From assembly GCF_030811855.1 (NCBI RefSeq), contig NZ_JAUSRN010000014.1:112103-176102 (forward strand): 64,000 nucleotides of DNA, given 5' to 3'. Position 1 is the first letter of the stretch, and each line of letters begins with the position of its first letter. The notes under the pieces were generated by a model. It ran no database searches. It saw only the letters and a program-made list of their open reading frames with translations, and was not told the origin of the DNA. The position numbers and the translations under genes were made by a program. Source of the DNA: Variovorax paradoxus (GTDB lineage: Bacteria; Pseudomonadota; Gammaproteobacteria; Burkholderiales; Burkholderiaceae_C). Positions 16,500 to 25,497 of this stretch are shown one piece after another.

Positions 16500-17429
16500 A
16501 TGAGATTTCTCGTGGTGGGTGCCGGCGCACTCGGTGGTTATTTTGGTGGCCGACTGCTCGAGGCGGGACGCGACGTGACCTTTCTGCTGCGCCCGCGGCG
16601 CGCGGCACAGATCGCGAAAAGCGGACTGGTGGTGCAAAGCCCCTTCGGCAACCTGCAACTGCCCTCGCCGCCGCACGTGATGGCCGAAGACATCGAGGCG
16701 CCGTTCGACGTAATCGTCGTCGGAAGCAAGGCCTACGACCTCGACTCGACCATGGATTCGTTCGCGCCGGCAGTCGGCCCGCAAACGGTCATTCTTCCCC
16801 TGCTGAACGGCATGAAGCACATCGATCGCCTGGTCGAGCGATTCGGCGACGAGCGCGTGCTGGGTGGCCTTTGCATGATCTCCGCCACGTTGGACGACGA
16901 AGGCCGCGTGCTGCACCTCAACGACATGCACGGCCTGAGTTTCGGCGAGCGCGCGGGTGGCCGATCTCCGCGGATCGATGCCATCGAAGCGCAGTTCGCC
17001 GGAGCCAAATTCGACGCGACCGCAAGCGATACCATCCTGCAGGACATGTGGGAGAAGTGGGTCTTCATTGCCTCCGCGGCGGGCCTCACGAGCTTGATGC
17101 GTGCGTCCATCGGCGACATCGTGGCGGCCGGCGGCGAGGACGTAGCGCTTTCGATCTTCGACGAATGCTGCGCCATTGCCGCGCACAACGGCTTCGTGCC
17201 GCGCCCGACGGCCATCGAGCGCGGCCGCAAGATGATGACCGCGCCGGGCTCGCCGATGACGGCTTCCATGTACAAGGACATCGTGCGCAGCGCCCCGGTC
17301 GAAGCCGATCACATCATCGGCGACCTTTTGAATCGCGCTGCGCGTGCTTCACCGACGCCTTCGGTGCTGCGCACGGCCTACGTCCACCTCAAGGCCTACG
17401 AAGCTCGGCGGGCTCGCGAGGCCGCCTGA
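16500..17429 (+). CDS. panE: 2-dehydropantoate 2-reductase (ketopantoate reductase family)
   Basis: A 309-aa protein starting MRFLVVGAGALGGYFGGRLLEAG, a Rossmann NADP-binding motif at the extreme N terminus. The ketopantoate reductase family core (PLLNGMKHIDRL, the catalytic Lys region in WEKWVFIASAAGLTSLMR) and a C-terminal helical domain (GSPMTASMYKDI) follow. PanE makes pantoate for coenzyme A. Many genomes carry several PanE-like paralogues and this one is not next to other pan genes, so the exact substrate is uncertain. ATG at 16500 is chosen because the dinucleotide fold begins there. Confidence 0.82.
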   Translation: MRFLVVGAGALGGYFGGRLLEAGRDVTFLLRPRRAAQIAKSGLVVQSPFGNLQLPSPPHVMAEDIEAPFDVIVVGSKAYDLDSTMDSFAPAVGPQTVILPLLNGMKHIDRLVERFGDERVLGGLCMISATLDDEGRVLHLNDMHGLSFGERAGGRSPRIDAIEAQFAGAKFDATASDTILQDMWEKWVFIASAAGLTSLMRASIGDIVAAGGEDVALSIFDECCAIAAHNGFVPRPTAIERGRKMMTAPGSPMTASMYKDIVRSAPVEADHIIGDLLNRAARASPTPSVLRTAYVHLKAYEARRAREAA

Positions 17430-17525
17430 GTTCGGTGCTCGCCAGTCCGGAACCGGCGTGGCCCCATGCGGTAGCCACGCTGCGCGCATCGCGCTTGGCG
17501 TAGGCAGCGTAGGCCGTGAGCCGCC

Positions 17526-18893
17526 CTACTCCGACTTGAGGATCGTCTCGCCCTTCAATGCACCCATGTCGCGGATGTTGAAGCGGTGTCGCTTCCACCC
17601 CTCCCACGTGCGGCGCATGTGGGTGATCGAGATGAAGTAGTAAAGAAACTTGAACATGCCGAGCGCGCGCCACATCGGCGTGCCACGGTAGATGTCGCCC
17701 GCGAGCAGCGACATCAAGCCTTCCTTCACGCGGAACGGGTTGCCCGGGTGCATGAACATGTCACGGATCGTGGGGTTGGTCACGCGGTAGATGAACCACG
17801 AATACTCTCGCGGTCCCTTGCGCATCATCGCTTCAAAGTCCTTGCGCGCAGGCGCCAGCTCGGTGGGCTTGTCGAGCGCTGTGGCCACCAGCTGGGCGCC
17901 GTCGAAGGCGCTGTGCATGGCAAGGTACACGCCCGACGAGAACATCGGGTCGATGAAGGTGAACGCGTCGCCCAGCATCAAGTAGCGGTCGCCCGTGGCG
18001 TGGGTACTCGAGTACGAGAAATTACCGGTGGCGTGCACCGCATCGTCGACCAGCGTGGCGTTCTTGAGCCGATCCACCAGCACCGGGCACAGCCCGATGG
18101 TGTCGTAGAAAAAGTCTTTGAGCGGCTTGTCGCGCGTCTTCAGGTAATAGGGCCAGCAGACTGCGCCCACGCTGGTGGTGCCGTCGGCCAGCGGAATGAA
18201 CCAGAACCACCCGTGCGGGAACCAGCAGATGCTGATGTTGCCCTCCTTCTTGCCTTCAAGACGTTCGGCGTTGGTGAAGTGGCCGAACAGCGCGGTGCTG
18301 TTGTGATCGGGGTTCTTTTCCTTGCAGCGGAATTTGTTGGCCAGGAGTGTGTCGCGCCCGGTGGCATCCACCACGAAGCGGGCGCGCCAGCTGCGCTTGG
18401 CGCCGTCGTCCATTTCGGCCTGCACCGTGGCGCCGTCGGCATCGAAGCCCACGTCGCGCACCTTGCAGCCTTCGATCGTCTGCGCGCCGCGCGTGGCGGC
18501 GTTGCGGAACAACAGCTCGTCGAGTTCCGAGCGCCGCACCTGCCAGGCGGAGTCGAGCGACTTGTCCCACCCTTCGGCAAAGTCCACGTAGCTGCGGTGC
18601 TCATGCTCCGGCGAGACAAACTCGATGCCGAACTTGGGCATGCCGATCTTCTCGACCTGGTCGCGCACGCCCAGTTTGTCGAAAAGCTCGACGTTGGCCG
18701 GCAGCAGCGACTCGCCGATATGAAATCTCGGGTGGTGCGCCTTTTCGAGCAGCACCACCTTTCGGCCCTGCTGCGCCAGCAGCGCAGAGATCGTGGAGCC
18801 CGCGGGGCCGCCGCCGATCACGAGCACATCGCACGATTCGTCGGCGGACAGGGGTATGGAAGAAGCGGAGGAAGTGGCTTGAGGCAAGGACAT
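17526..18893 (-). CDS. FAD-dependent oxidoreductase with flavin-dependent halogenase signatures
   Basis: A 455-aa flavoprotein of the tryptophan-halogenase-like family. GGGPAG at residues 27-32 is the FAD-binding motif. WFWFIP at 229-234 fits the halogenase WxWxIP motif, and FIDPMFSSG at 313-321 fits the FxxPxxSxG halide/FAD motif. Lys87 in MPKFG is a candidate for the halogenase lysine. The ATG at 18893 follows a region without homology. It is convergent with the PanE-like gene and lies 74 bp after the serine acetyltransferase gene on the same strand. No polyketide, peptide-synthase or flavin-reductase partner is adjacent, though the FMN reductase at 15755-16312 is close by. It could be a halogenase or a related epoxidase/monooxygenase. 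Confidence 0.8.
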   Translation of the reverse strand: MSLPQATSSASSIPLSADESCDVLVIGGGPAGSTISALLAQQGRKVVLLEKAHHPRFHIGESLLPANVELFDKLGVRDQVEKIGMPKFGIEFVSPEHEHRSYVDFAEGWDKSLDSAWQVRRSELDELLFRNAATRGAQTIEGCKVRDVGFDADGATVQAEMDDGAKRSWRARFVVDATGRDTLLANKFRCKEKNPDHNSTALFGHFTNAERLEGKKEGNISICWFPHGWFWFIPLADGTTSVGAVCWPYYLKTRDKPLKDFFYDTIGLCPVLVDRLKNATLVDDAVHATGNFSYSSTHATGDRYLMLGDAFTFIDPMFSSGVYLAMHSAFDGAQLVATALDKPTELAPARKDFEAMMRKGPREYSWFIYRVTNPTIRDMFMHPGNPFRVKEGLMSLLAGDIYRGTPMWRALGMFKFLYYFISITHMRRTWEGWKRHRFNIRDMGALKGETILKSE

Positions 18894-18967
18894 GCGGGTG
18901 CAAGCAACATTGTTAACAACGGCCAAGCATAGCGCGGACGGCGCTGCCCGGGCCTTCGGCCCACCCT

Positions 18968-19882
18968 TTATGGCGCGTTGCCCTTCGGCGCGTTCTGCAG
19001 GCTGGCCTGCGTCACGCTCGCGCCCGCGGGCACGTCGTCGGTGATCCACACATTGCCGCCGATGACCGCGCCCTTGCCCAGCGTCACGCGGCCGAGGATG
19101 GTGGCGCCGGCATAGATCACCACGTCGTCCTCCACCACCGGATGCCTCGGCAGCCCCTTCTGCAAGTTGCCTTCGGCATCGGTCGGAAAGCGCTTGGCGC
19201 CCAGTGTCACGGCCTGGTACAGGCGCACGCGCTTGCCGATGACCGCGGTTTCGCCGATCACCACGCCCGTGCCGTGATCCATGAAGAAACCCGCATCGAT
19301 CTGCGCGCCAGGATGGATGTCGATGCCGGTCTGGCCGTGCGCGAGCTCGGCCACGATGCGCGCCAGGAGCGGCAGGCCGAGTTCGTAGAGCCGGTGGGCA
19401 AAGCGGTGGTGAATCATCGCGAGCACGCCGGGGTAGCACAGCAGCACCTCGTCCACGCTGCGTGCGGCTGGATCGCCTTGGTAGGCTGCAAGCACGTCGC
19501 TGTCCAGCAGCCGGCGCAGACCCGGCAGTGCACTCGCGAACTGGCGGACCGCCTCGGTTGCCGCCTGGTCAATCTCGCTCTCGGGACGCGGCTGGTGGCG
19601 CGCATTGAAGTTGAGTTCCAGCCGCGCCTGCACCTGCAGCGACTCCAGGGCCGTATGCAGCGTATGGCCGACGTAGAAATCTTCACTCTCGTGGCGCAGC
19701 TCGGGCGGCCCGAGCCGCATGGGAAAGAGCGCGCCCTTGAGCAGCTCCACGATCTGCGCCAGGGCTTCGCGCGAAGGAAACTCGCGCGCGCCGGGCTCGC
19801 GCGAACGGCGCTGCGAATCGCGCCACTCGTTGCGCGCATCATGCAGCGCGCGGACGATGTCGCTCACTTCGAAGTTGACCAT
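18968..19882 (-). CDS. epsC: Serine O-acetyltransferase, EpsC type
   Basis: A 304-aa hexapeptide-repeat acetyltransferase. It has an N-terminal helical domain (residues 1-190) and a left-handed beta-helix with catalytic GIDIHPGAQIDAGFFMDHGTGVVIGETAVIG. The Asp-His pair matches CysE. It makes O-acetylserine, the acceptor of sulfide in cysteine synthesis. The start at 19882 (MVNFEVSDIV) has a strong GGAGAG ribosome-binding site 6 nt upstream. It lies downstream of ssuF on the same strand but behind a terminator, so it is probably a separate unit within the sulfur region. Confidence 0.9.
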   Translation of the reverse strand: MVNFEVSDIVRALHDARNEWRDSQRRSREPGAREFPSREALAQIVELLKGALFPMRLGPPELRHESEDFYVGHTLHTALESLQVQARLELNFNARHQPRPESEIDQAATEAVRQFASALPGLRRLLDSDVLAAYQGDPAARSVDEVLLCYPGVLAMIHHRFAHRLYELGLPLLARIVAELAHGQTGIDIHPGAQIDAGFFMDHGTGVVIGETAVIGKRVRLYQAVTLGAKRFPTDAEGNLQKGLPRHPVVEDDVVIYAGATILGRVTLGKGAVIGGNVWITDDVPAGASVTQASLQNAPKGNAP

Positions 19883-19965
19883 GGTGTTCTCTCCGGGGCG
19901 TTGTAGCCGACACTGTAGAAGCCCGCGGCACATGTGCCAAGAACGGAAAACCCGACTGCGAAACG

Positions 19966-20000
19966 AAAAAAACCCGGCGCCAACACGGCACCGGGTTGTT
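19966..20000 (-). terminator. Rho-independent terminator after ssuF
   Basis: Read on the minus strand, AACCCGGTGCC and GGCGCCGGGTT form a stem, followed by TTTTTT. It lies just beyond the ssuF stop codon and closes the sulfonate locus. Confidence 0.85.
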
Positions 20001-20018
20001 CGCGAGCTCCAGGGTCCG

Positions 20019-20234
20019 TCAGAGCTTCGCGATCGAAACCTCCGTTGACTTCACGAGCGCGACCACGTCGGAGCCCACCTTGAGCTGCAGTTCGTCGACC
20101 GAGCGCGTGGTGATGACCGAGGTCACGATACCCCAGGCGGTTTCGACATCGACTTCGGAGACGACGTCACCGCGGATGATTTCGCGGACTTTGCCCTTGA
20201 ACTGGTTGCGGACGTTGATGGCTTGAATGGACAT
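20019..20234 (-). CDS. ssuF: Molbindin-like protein SsuF (TOBE/Mop domain)
   Basis: A 71-aa single Mop/TOBE domain. MSIQAINVRNQFKGKVREII, DVETAWGIVTSVIT and LKVGSDVVALVKSTEVSI are the usual molbindin segments. In Pseudomonas putida a molbindin-like SsuF of similar size closes the ssu operon and is needed for use of aromatic sulfonates. The same size and position here support the name. The ATG at 20234 gives a full domain. It is 67 bp downstream of metY and followed by a terminator. Ligand could be molybdate or another oxyanion. Confidence 0.82.
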   Translation of the reverse strand: MSIQAINVRNQFKGKVREIIRGDVVSEVDVETAWGIVTSVITTRSVDELQLKVGSDVVALVKSTEVSIAKL

Positions 20235-20301
20235 GATGTTCTCTTTCGGGTTGAAGGAAGGATGGTTCGAACGGAGTGAGCGGAAGTGGAAGCGGCGCCG
20301 A

Positions 20302-21591
20302 TCACCCGGCTGCCGCGGCCAGCGCCTGATCGAGATCGGCAATCAGGTCGTCGATGTGCTCGATGCCGACCGACAGGCGCACGGTGTCTTCTGTGACGCC
20401 GGCTCGGGCCAATTCCTCGGGCGAGAGCTGCCTGTGCGTGGTGGAGGCCGGGTGCGTGGCCAGCGAGCGCACGTCGCCGATGTTCACGAGCCGCGTGAAG
20501 AGCTTCAGCGCATCGAGAAACTTCGCCCCGCCCTCACGGCCGCTCCCGATGCCGAAGGTCAGCACGCCGCTGGACTTGCCTCCGAAGTACTTCTTCGCAA
20601 GGGCATGGTCGGGATGGTCTTCGAGCGCCGCATAGTTGACCCAGTTCACGGCCTTGTGTGTCTTCAGGTGCTGCGCCACCGACAGCGCGTTGCTGCTGAT
20701 GCGGTCCATGCGCAGCGCCAGCGTCTCGATGCCCTGCAGGATCAGGAAGGCGTTGAACGGCGAGATGGCCGCACCCGTGTTGCGCAGCGGCACCACGCGC
20801 GCGCGGCCGATGTAGGCGGCCGGGCCCAGCGCCTCGGTGTAGACGACGCCGTGGTAGCTCACGTCGGGCTCGTTCAGGCGCTTGAAACGCTGCTTGTGCT
20901 CGGCCCACGGAAACTTGCCCGAATCGACGATGGCGCCGCCAATGCTGGTGCCATGGCCGCCCAGATACTTGGTGAGCGAGTGCACCACGATGTCTGCGCC
21001 ATGCTCGATGGGCCGGCTCAGGTAGGGCGAAGGCACGGTGTTGTCCACGATCAGCGGCACGCCATGGCGGTGCGCAATCTCGGCGATAGCCGCGATATCG
21101 GTCACGTTGCCAGCCGGGTTGCCCAGCGATTCGACGAACACCGCCTTGGTCTTTTCGTCGAAGAGCTTCTCGAAGCTCTTCGGATCCCGATGGTCCGCAA
21201 AGCGCGTGGTGATGCCGAACTGCGGCAGCGTGTGCGCAAACAGGTTGTAGGTGCCGCCATAGAGCGCGGTGCTGCTTACGATGTTGTCGCCCGCCTCCGC
21301 AATGGTCTGGATCGCATAGGTCACTGCCGCCTGGCCCGAGGCCAGCGCCAGCGCCGCGATGCCGCCTTCGAGCGCGGCCACGCGCTGCTCGAGCACGTCC
21401 TGCGTCGGGTTGTTGATGCGGGTGTAGATGTTGCCCGGCACCTTCAGGTCGAACAGGTCGGCGCCGTGCTGGGCGCTGTCGAACGCATAGGCCACCGTTT
21501 GATAGATGGGCGGCGCCACTGCGCGCGTGGTCGGTTCGGGCGCGTAGCCGGCATGCACCGACAGGGTTTCGAATTTCCAGTTTTGCGACAT
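20302..21591 (-). CDS. metY: O-acetylhomoserine sulfhydrylase (aminocarboxypropyltransferase)
   Basis: A 429-aa PLP enzyme of the Cys/Met metabolism family. TLSVHAGYAPEPTTRAVAPPIYQTVAY is the family start, and the Schiff-base Lys208 lies in SLTKYLGGHG. Length fits MetY (about 430 aa) rather than MetB/MetC (about 390 aa). It condenses O-acetylhomoserine with sulfide to give homocysteine. It lies 34 bp downstream of ssuB in the sulfonate operon, so sulfite-derived sulfide may be fixed directly into homocysteine when sulfonates are the sulfur source (inference from context). Confidence 0.9.
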   Translation of the reverse strand: MSQNWKFETLSVHAGYAPEPTTRAVAPPIYQTVAYAFDSAQHGADLFDLKVPGNIYTRINNPTQDVLEQRVAALEGGIAALALASGQAAVTYAIQTIAEAGDNIVSSTALYGGTYNLFAHTLPQFGITTRFADHRDPKSFEKLFDEKTKAVFVESLGNPAGNVTDIAAIAEIAHRHGVPLIVDNTVPSPYLSRPIEHGADIVVHSLTKYLGGHGTSIGGAIVDSGKFPWAEHKQRFKRLNEPDVSYHGVVYTEALGPAAYIGRARVVPLRNTGAAISPFNAFLILQGIETLALRMDRISSNALSVAQHLKTHKAVNWVNYAALEDHPDHALAKKYFGGKSSGVLTFGIGSGREGGAKFLDALKLFTRLVNIGDVRSLATHPASTTHRQLSPEELARAGVTEDTVRLSVGIEHIDDLIADLDQALAAAAG

Positions 21592-21625
21592 TCAACTGCC
21601 TCTCTGTTTTTGTGGATGAACGAGT

Positions 21626-22456
21626 TCAGATCGCCCAGCGCAGCGTGTGCGCGGACGGTTGCAGCCAGCTTGCGTCCGTCTCGGCGGCCTCTGCGTCCCC
21701 AGCCTTCTGCAGCACACGGTCGAGAATGCGTTTCTCGATCGCCGCAAAAGCCGGATCGCCCTGCGAGCGCGGCCTGGCAAGCGCGATGTTCTCGTCCAGC
21801 GCGATGCGGCCGTCCTCGATCAGGATCACCCGGTCCGCCAGCGCCACGGCCTCCTGCACGTCATGCGTCACCAGCAGCGCGGTGAAGCGGTGGCGCAGCC
21901 AAAGGTTTTCGATGAGCCGATGCATCTCGATGCGGGTCAGCGCGTCGAGCGCACCCAGCGGCTCGTCGAGCAGCAGCAGGCGAGGGTGATGCACCAATGC
22001 GCGGGCGAGCGACACCCGCTGGCGCTGCCCGCCCGACAGCCGCGCCGGCCATTCGTTCTCGCGGTCGGCCAGGCCCACCTGCGCCAGCACTTCCTTGCCG
22101 CGCGCCTTGGCGTCGCCGGGCAAACCGAGCGTCACGTTGTCGAGCACGCGGCGCCAGGGCAAGAGGCGCGCTTCCTGGAACATGATCCGGGTGTCGTCGT
22201 GCAGGCCGTCGATCGCCTTGCCGTCGGTGTAGAGGCCGCCGGAGGTGGCCTTCTCGAGTCCGGCGATGAGCCGCAGCAGCGTGCTCTTGCCGCAGCCGCT
22301 GCGCCCGACGATGGCAATGAACTGCCCCGGCTCGATGCCGAGCTGCGTGTTGCGCAGCACCTCGCGCTCGCCATAGCGCTTGTGCAGCCCGCGGGCTTCG
22401 AGGCGAACGCCGCCGGCAATCGCGGGTTGCTGGATGTCTTTCAGAACGGCACTCAT
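21626..22456 (-). CDS. ssuB: Aliphatic sulfonate ABC transporter ATP-binding protein
   Basis: A 276-aa ABC ATPase with GRSGCGKSTLLRLIAG (Walker A), LSGGQRQRVSLARAL (signature) and LLLLDEPLGALD (Walker B). It is the ATPase of the SsuABC importer by context. Its start overlaps the ssuA stop codon (ATGA). Length and the short C-terminal tail match SsuB/TauB-type ATPases. Confidence 0.92.
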   Translation of the reverse strand: MSAVLKDIQQPAIAGGVRLEARGLHKRYGEREVLRNTQLGIEPGQFIAIVGRSGCGKSTLLRLIAGLEKATSGGLYTDGKAIDGLHDDTRIMFQEARLLPWRRVLDNVTLGLPGDAKARGKEVLAQVGLADRENEWPARLSGGQRQRVSLARALVHHPRLLLLDEPLGALDALTRIEMHRLIENLWLRHRFTALLVTHDVQEAVALADRVILIEDGRIALDENIALARPRSQGDPAFAAIEKRILDRVLQKAGDAEAAETDASWLQPSAHTLRWAI

Positions 22457-23430
22457 GATGATTTAAGGCTCGGTTGGAAAAGCGCCACGTCGAGCGCGTT
22501 GATCTTTCTGGGCAACAGTTTTTCCGCGAAGAAGGCATCGGCGATGCGCTGTTGTTCGGCGAGTGCTTCGGCGAGAACCGGGCGTACCGCATAGCTGCGG
22601 CGCGCATTGGCCTGTTCGATCGTCGCGGCGTCCAGTCCCCACACGGGCGACAGCAACGCAGCCGCTTCCTTGGGGTTCTGCTTGACCCATCTGCCGGTTT
22701 TCTCGAGCTCGGCATACACCACGCGCAGCACGTCCGGCCGCGCTTTCGCGAACCGCGTGCCGGCAAGGTAGTAGCGCTGGTACGAGGCAATGCCCGTACC
22801 GTCGGCCAGCACGCGCACCTTCGCCTGGCGCTGCGCCGCGGCAAGGAACGGATCCCACACCACCCAGGCATCAATGGCACCGCGCTCGAAGGCAGCGCGG
22901 CCGTCGGCCGGTGTCAGGTAGGCAGGCTCGATGTCCTTGAAGGACAGGCCGGATTTCTCCAGTGCCGCGATCAGCAGGTAATGCGCGCCGGCCGCCTTGG
23001 CGAAACCGATCTTCTTTCCCTTCAGGTCGGCAACCGACTTGAGCGGTGAGTCCTCGCGCACGAGGATGGCCTGCGCGGCGGGAGATGGCGCCTCTTGCGC
23101 AACGAAGGTCAGGTCGGCCCCGGCAGCCTGAGCAAATACCGGCACGGTGTCGGCCACGTCGGCGCTGATGTCCAGGTTGTCGAGGTTCAGCGCCTCGAGC
23201 AGCGGCAGCCCACTCGTGAACTCATGCCAGCTCAGCGTGGTGTTAAGCGGGGCCAGTTGCTTCTCGAGCGTGCCTTGCACCTTGAGCACCGCGATCAGCG
23301 TCGAGGACTTCTGGTAGCCGAGCCGCACGGTGGCGGGCCGCGCCGTCGCGCCTTGTGCCAGCACCGCACCGGCACCCAATGCACCCAAGGCTCCGATGGC
23401 CGTGCGGCGAGTGATCAAAGAGGTAGTCAT
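22453..23430 (-). CDS. ssuA: Sulfonate-binding protein, first copy (between ssuC and ssuB)
   Basis: A 325-aa periplasmic binding protein with a signal peptide containing an RR pair (residues 1-29). The SsuA/NMT1 family fold follows (VRLGYQKSSTLIAVLKVQGTLEKQLAPL). DGRAAFERGAIDAWVVWDPFLAAAQ is typical of SsuA. The start at 23430 (MTTSLITRRTAIG) is the first codon of the signal peptide. It lies 11 bp after ssuC and overlaps ssuB, an unusual position. A second ssuA sits in the canonical place upstream of ssuD. Confidence 0.9.
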   Translation of the reverse strand: MTTSLITRRTAIGALGALGAGAVLAQGATARPATVRLGYQKSSTLIAVLKVQGTLEKQLAPLNTTLSWHEFTSGLPLLEALNLDNLDISADVADTVPVFAQAAGADLTFVAQEAPSPAAQAILVREDSPLKSVADLKGKKIGFAKAAGAHYLLIAALEKSGLSFKDIEPAYLTPADGRAAFERGAIDAWVVWDPFLAAAQRQAKVRVLADGTGIASYQRYYLAGTRFAKARPDVLRVVYAELEKTGRWVKQNPKEAAALLSPVWGLDAATIEQANARRSYAVRPVLAEALAEQQRIADAFFAEKLLPRKINALDVALFQPSLKSS

Positions 23431-23441
23431 GCGCCCTGCCC

Positions 23442-24290
23442 TCACTTCGGCTTCTTCTGGTAGCCGGGATGCCAGCGCAGCCACCATTGCTCCAGCCCGC
23501 GCGCAAACAGGTCGGCCAGCTTGCCGAGCAGCGCATACAGCAGGATGCCCACCAGCACGATGTCGGTCTGCAAAAACTCGCGAGCGTTCATCGTGAGATA
23601 GCCGATGCCGGCCTGCGCCGAGATGGTTTCGGCCACGATCAAAATTACCCACATCAAGCCCAGCGAAAAGCGCAGGCCCACCAGGATGGACGACAGCGCG
23701 CCCGGCAGGATCACCTCGCGGTACAGCTGCCAGCGCGAGAGGCCATAGGTGCGGCCCATCTCGATCAGCTGCGGATCAACGTTGCGAATGCCGTGAAAGG
23801 TGTTGAGGTAGATCGGAAAGAACACCGACACCGAGATGAGAAACAGCTTGGCCGACTCGTCGATGCCAAACCACAGGATCACCAGCGGAATGAGCGCCAG
23901 CGCAGGAATGTTGCGCACCATCTGGATGGTCGAGTCGAGCAGCGTCTCGAAGAACTTCACCGACCCCGTCAAGAGGCCCAGCACCAGCCCCGTTCCGCCG
24001 CCAATGGCGAGGCCCGCGAGCGCACGGCCCGCGCTCACCTTGACGTGCGTCCAGAGCTCGCCCGAAACCGCCAGGCTCCAAGCCGCCTTGACCACGTCGA
24101 CCGGCGCCGGCAGTACCCGCGTGGAGAGCCAGCCCAGCGATGAGGCGATCTGCCAGAAGACGATCAGCCCCACCGGCACGAGCCATGGCACCAGTCGGCC
24201 CGCCACGTTGGCGCCGAAGGCCTTGAGCGCCCGGCCGGCGTTTTCTTCTGAAGGCGCGACCGCCGGCAGTTCTTGCACTTGTTCCGTCAT
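23442..24290 (-). CDS. ssuC: Aliphatic sulfonate ABC transporter permease
   Basis: A 282-aa integral membrane protein with about six membrane segments. The permease signature is LIEMGRTYGLSRWQLYREVILPGALSSILVGLRFSLGLMW. The N-terminal 30 residues are cytoplasmic. It forms the channel for sulfonates with SsuB as ATPase. The ATG at 24290 lies 8 bp downstream of the ssuD stop codon. Confidence 0.92.
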   Translation of the reverse strand: MTEQVQELPAVAPSEENAGRALKAFGANVAGRLVPWLVPVGLIVFWQIASSLGWLSTRVLPAPVDVVKAAWSLAVSGELWTHVKVSAGRALAGLAIGGGTGLVLGLLTGSVKFFETLLDSTIQMVRNIPALALIPLVILWFGIDESAKLFLISVSVFFPIYLNTFHGIRNVDPQLIEMGRTYGLSRWQLYREVILPGALSSILVGLRFSLGLMWVILIVAETISAQAGIGYLTMNAREFLQTDIVLVGILLYALLGKLADLFARGLEQWWLRWHPGYQKKPK

Positions 24291-24298
24291 GGGAGTCC

Positions 24299-25468
24299 TC
24301 AGCTTTGGGAAGCAAGACGCGAAGGCGCGTCGAGATTGGCGACCACTTCGCCGAACGGTCCGCTGAGCGAGCCGCCTGCGAGCCGTGTCTGCGCCTTGCG
24401 CGAGAGGAGCGGAAACACCAGCTCGGCGAAGCGGTAGGCCTCTTCGAGATGCGGGTAGCCCGAGAGAATGAATTTGTCGAGGCCCAGCGCCGCGTATTCC
24501 TCGATGCGCGCCGCCACGGTCTTTGCATCGCCCACCAGTGCGGTGCCCGCGCCACCGCGGACAAGGCCCACGCCGGCCCACAGGTTGGGCGAAATTTCCA
24601 GGTCGGCGCGCGAGCGCTTGGCGCCGCCCGCGTGCAACGCGGCCATGCGGCGCTGTCCTTCCGAGTCCATGCGCGCAAAGGCGGCCTGGGCGCGGATCAC
24701 GGTCTCGTCATCGACGCGGCTGATCAGCTCGTCGGCGGCCTTCCAGGCCGCATCTTCGGTCTCGCGAACGATCACGTGCAGCCGGATGCCGAACTCGACC
24801 TTGCGGCCCTTGCGCGCCGCGCGGTTGCGCACGTCGGCAATCTTCTTGGCTACCTCGGCGGGCGGTTCGCCCCAAGTGAGATAGGCATCGACCTGCTCGG
24901 CCGCGAGCTCGTGCGCGGCAGCCGACGAGCCGCCGAACCACACTGGTGGATAAGGGTTTTGCACCGGCGGGTAAAGCAGCTTGGCGCCCTTCACGCTCAG
25001 GTGGCGGCCTTCGTAATCGAAGGCCAGACCCTCATGGCTGCGCGCAAGAATCTCGCGCCAGATACGAATGAACTCGGCCGACTGCTCATAACGCGCCGCA
25101 TGGTCCAGGTACACACCGTCGCCTTCGAGCTCGGCCTGGTCGCCGCCTGTTACCAGGTTCACCAGCAGTCGGCCGCCAGAGAGCCTGTCGAAGGTCGCGG
25201 CCATGCGCGCAGCGAGGCTGGGCTGGTGCAGGCCGGGCCGCACGGCGACCAGGAACTTGAGCTTCTTGGTCGCGCCGATCAGGCTCGACGCGATCACCCA
25301 CGGGTCTTCGCACGAGCGGCCGGTGGGAATGAGCACGCCTTCGTAGCCGAGGTTGTCGGCCGCGCCTGCGATCTGCTGCAGGTAGGCCAGGTCGACGGGC
25401 CGCGCGCCCTCGCTCGTGCCGAGGTAGCGGCTGTCGCCGTGGGTGGGGAGAAACCAGAATATCTGCAT
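24299..25468 (-). CDS. ssuD: FMNH2-dependent alkanesulfonate monooxygenase
   Basis: A 389-aa bacterial luciferase-like monooxygenase. The start MQIFWFLPTHGDSRYLGT and the segments GRSCEDPWVIASSLI and FLVAVRPGLHQPSLAARMAATFDRLSGGRLLVNLVTGG are those of SsuD. It cleaves alkanesulfonates to the aldehyde and sulfite using reduced FMN from SsuE. Length matches E. coli SsuD (381 aa). It sits between the second ssuA and ssuC, the canonical order. Confidence 0.95.
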   Translation of the reverse strand: MQIFWFLPTHGDSRYLGTSEGARPVDLAYLQQIAGAADNLGYEGVLIPTGRSCEDPWVIASSLIGATKKLKFLVAVRPGLHQPSLAARMAATFDRLSGGRLLVNLVTGGDQAELEGDGVYLDHAARYEQSAEFIRIWREILARSHEGLAFDYEGRHLSVKGAKLLYPPVQNPYPPVWFGGSSAAAHELAAEQVDAYLTWGEPPAEVAKKIADVRNRAARKGRKVEFGIRLHVIVRETEDAAWKAADELISRVDDETVIRAQAAFARMDSEGQRRMAALHAGGAKRSRADLEISPNLWAGVGLVRGGAGTALVGDAKTVAARIEEYAALGLDKFILSGYPHLEEAYRFAELVFPLLSRKAQTRLAGGSLSGPFGEVVANLDAPSRLASQS

Positions 25469-25497
25469 GTCGTCTTTCGTCGGGTCGGGCCGGAGCC

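Noticed and set aside
15729..17312. A 527-codon minus-strand frame spanning the FMN reductase and PanE-like genes
   Set aside because: It runs through two confirmed genes in wrong frames and has low-complexity content.
18894..19439. N-terminal extension of the halogenase-like protein to 637 aa
   Set aside because: The extension overlaps the serine acetyltransferase gene out of frame, and FAD-domain homology starts after 18893.
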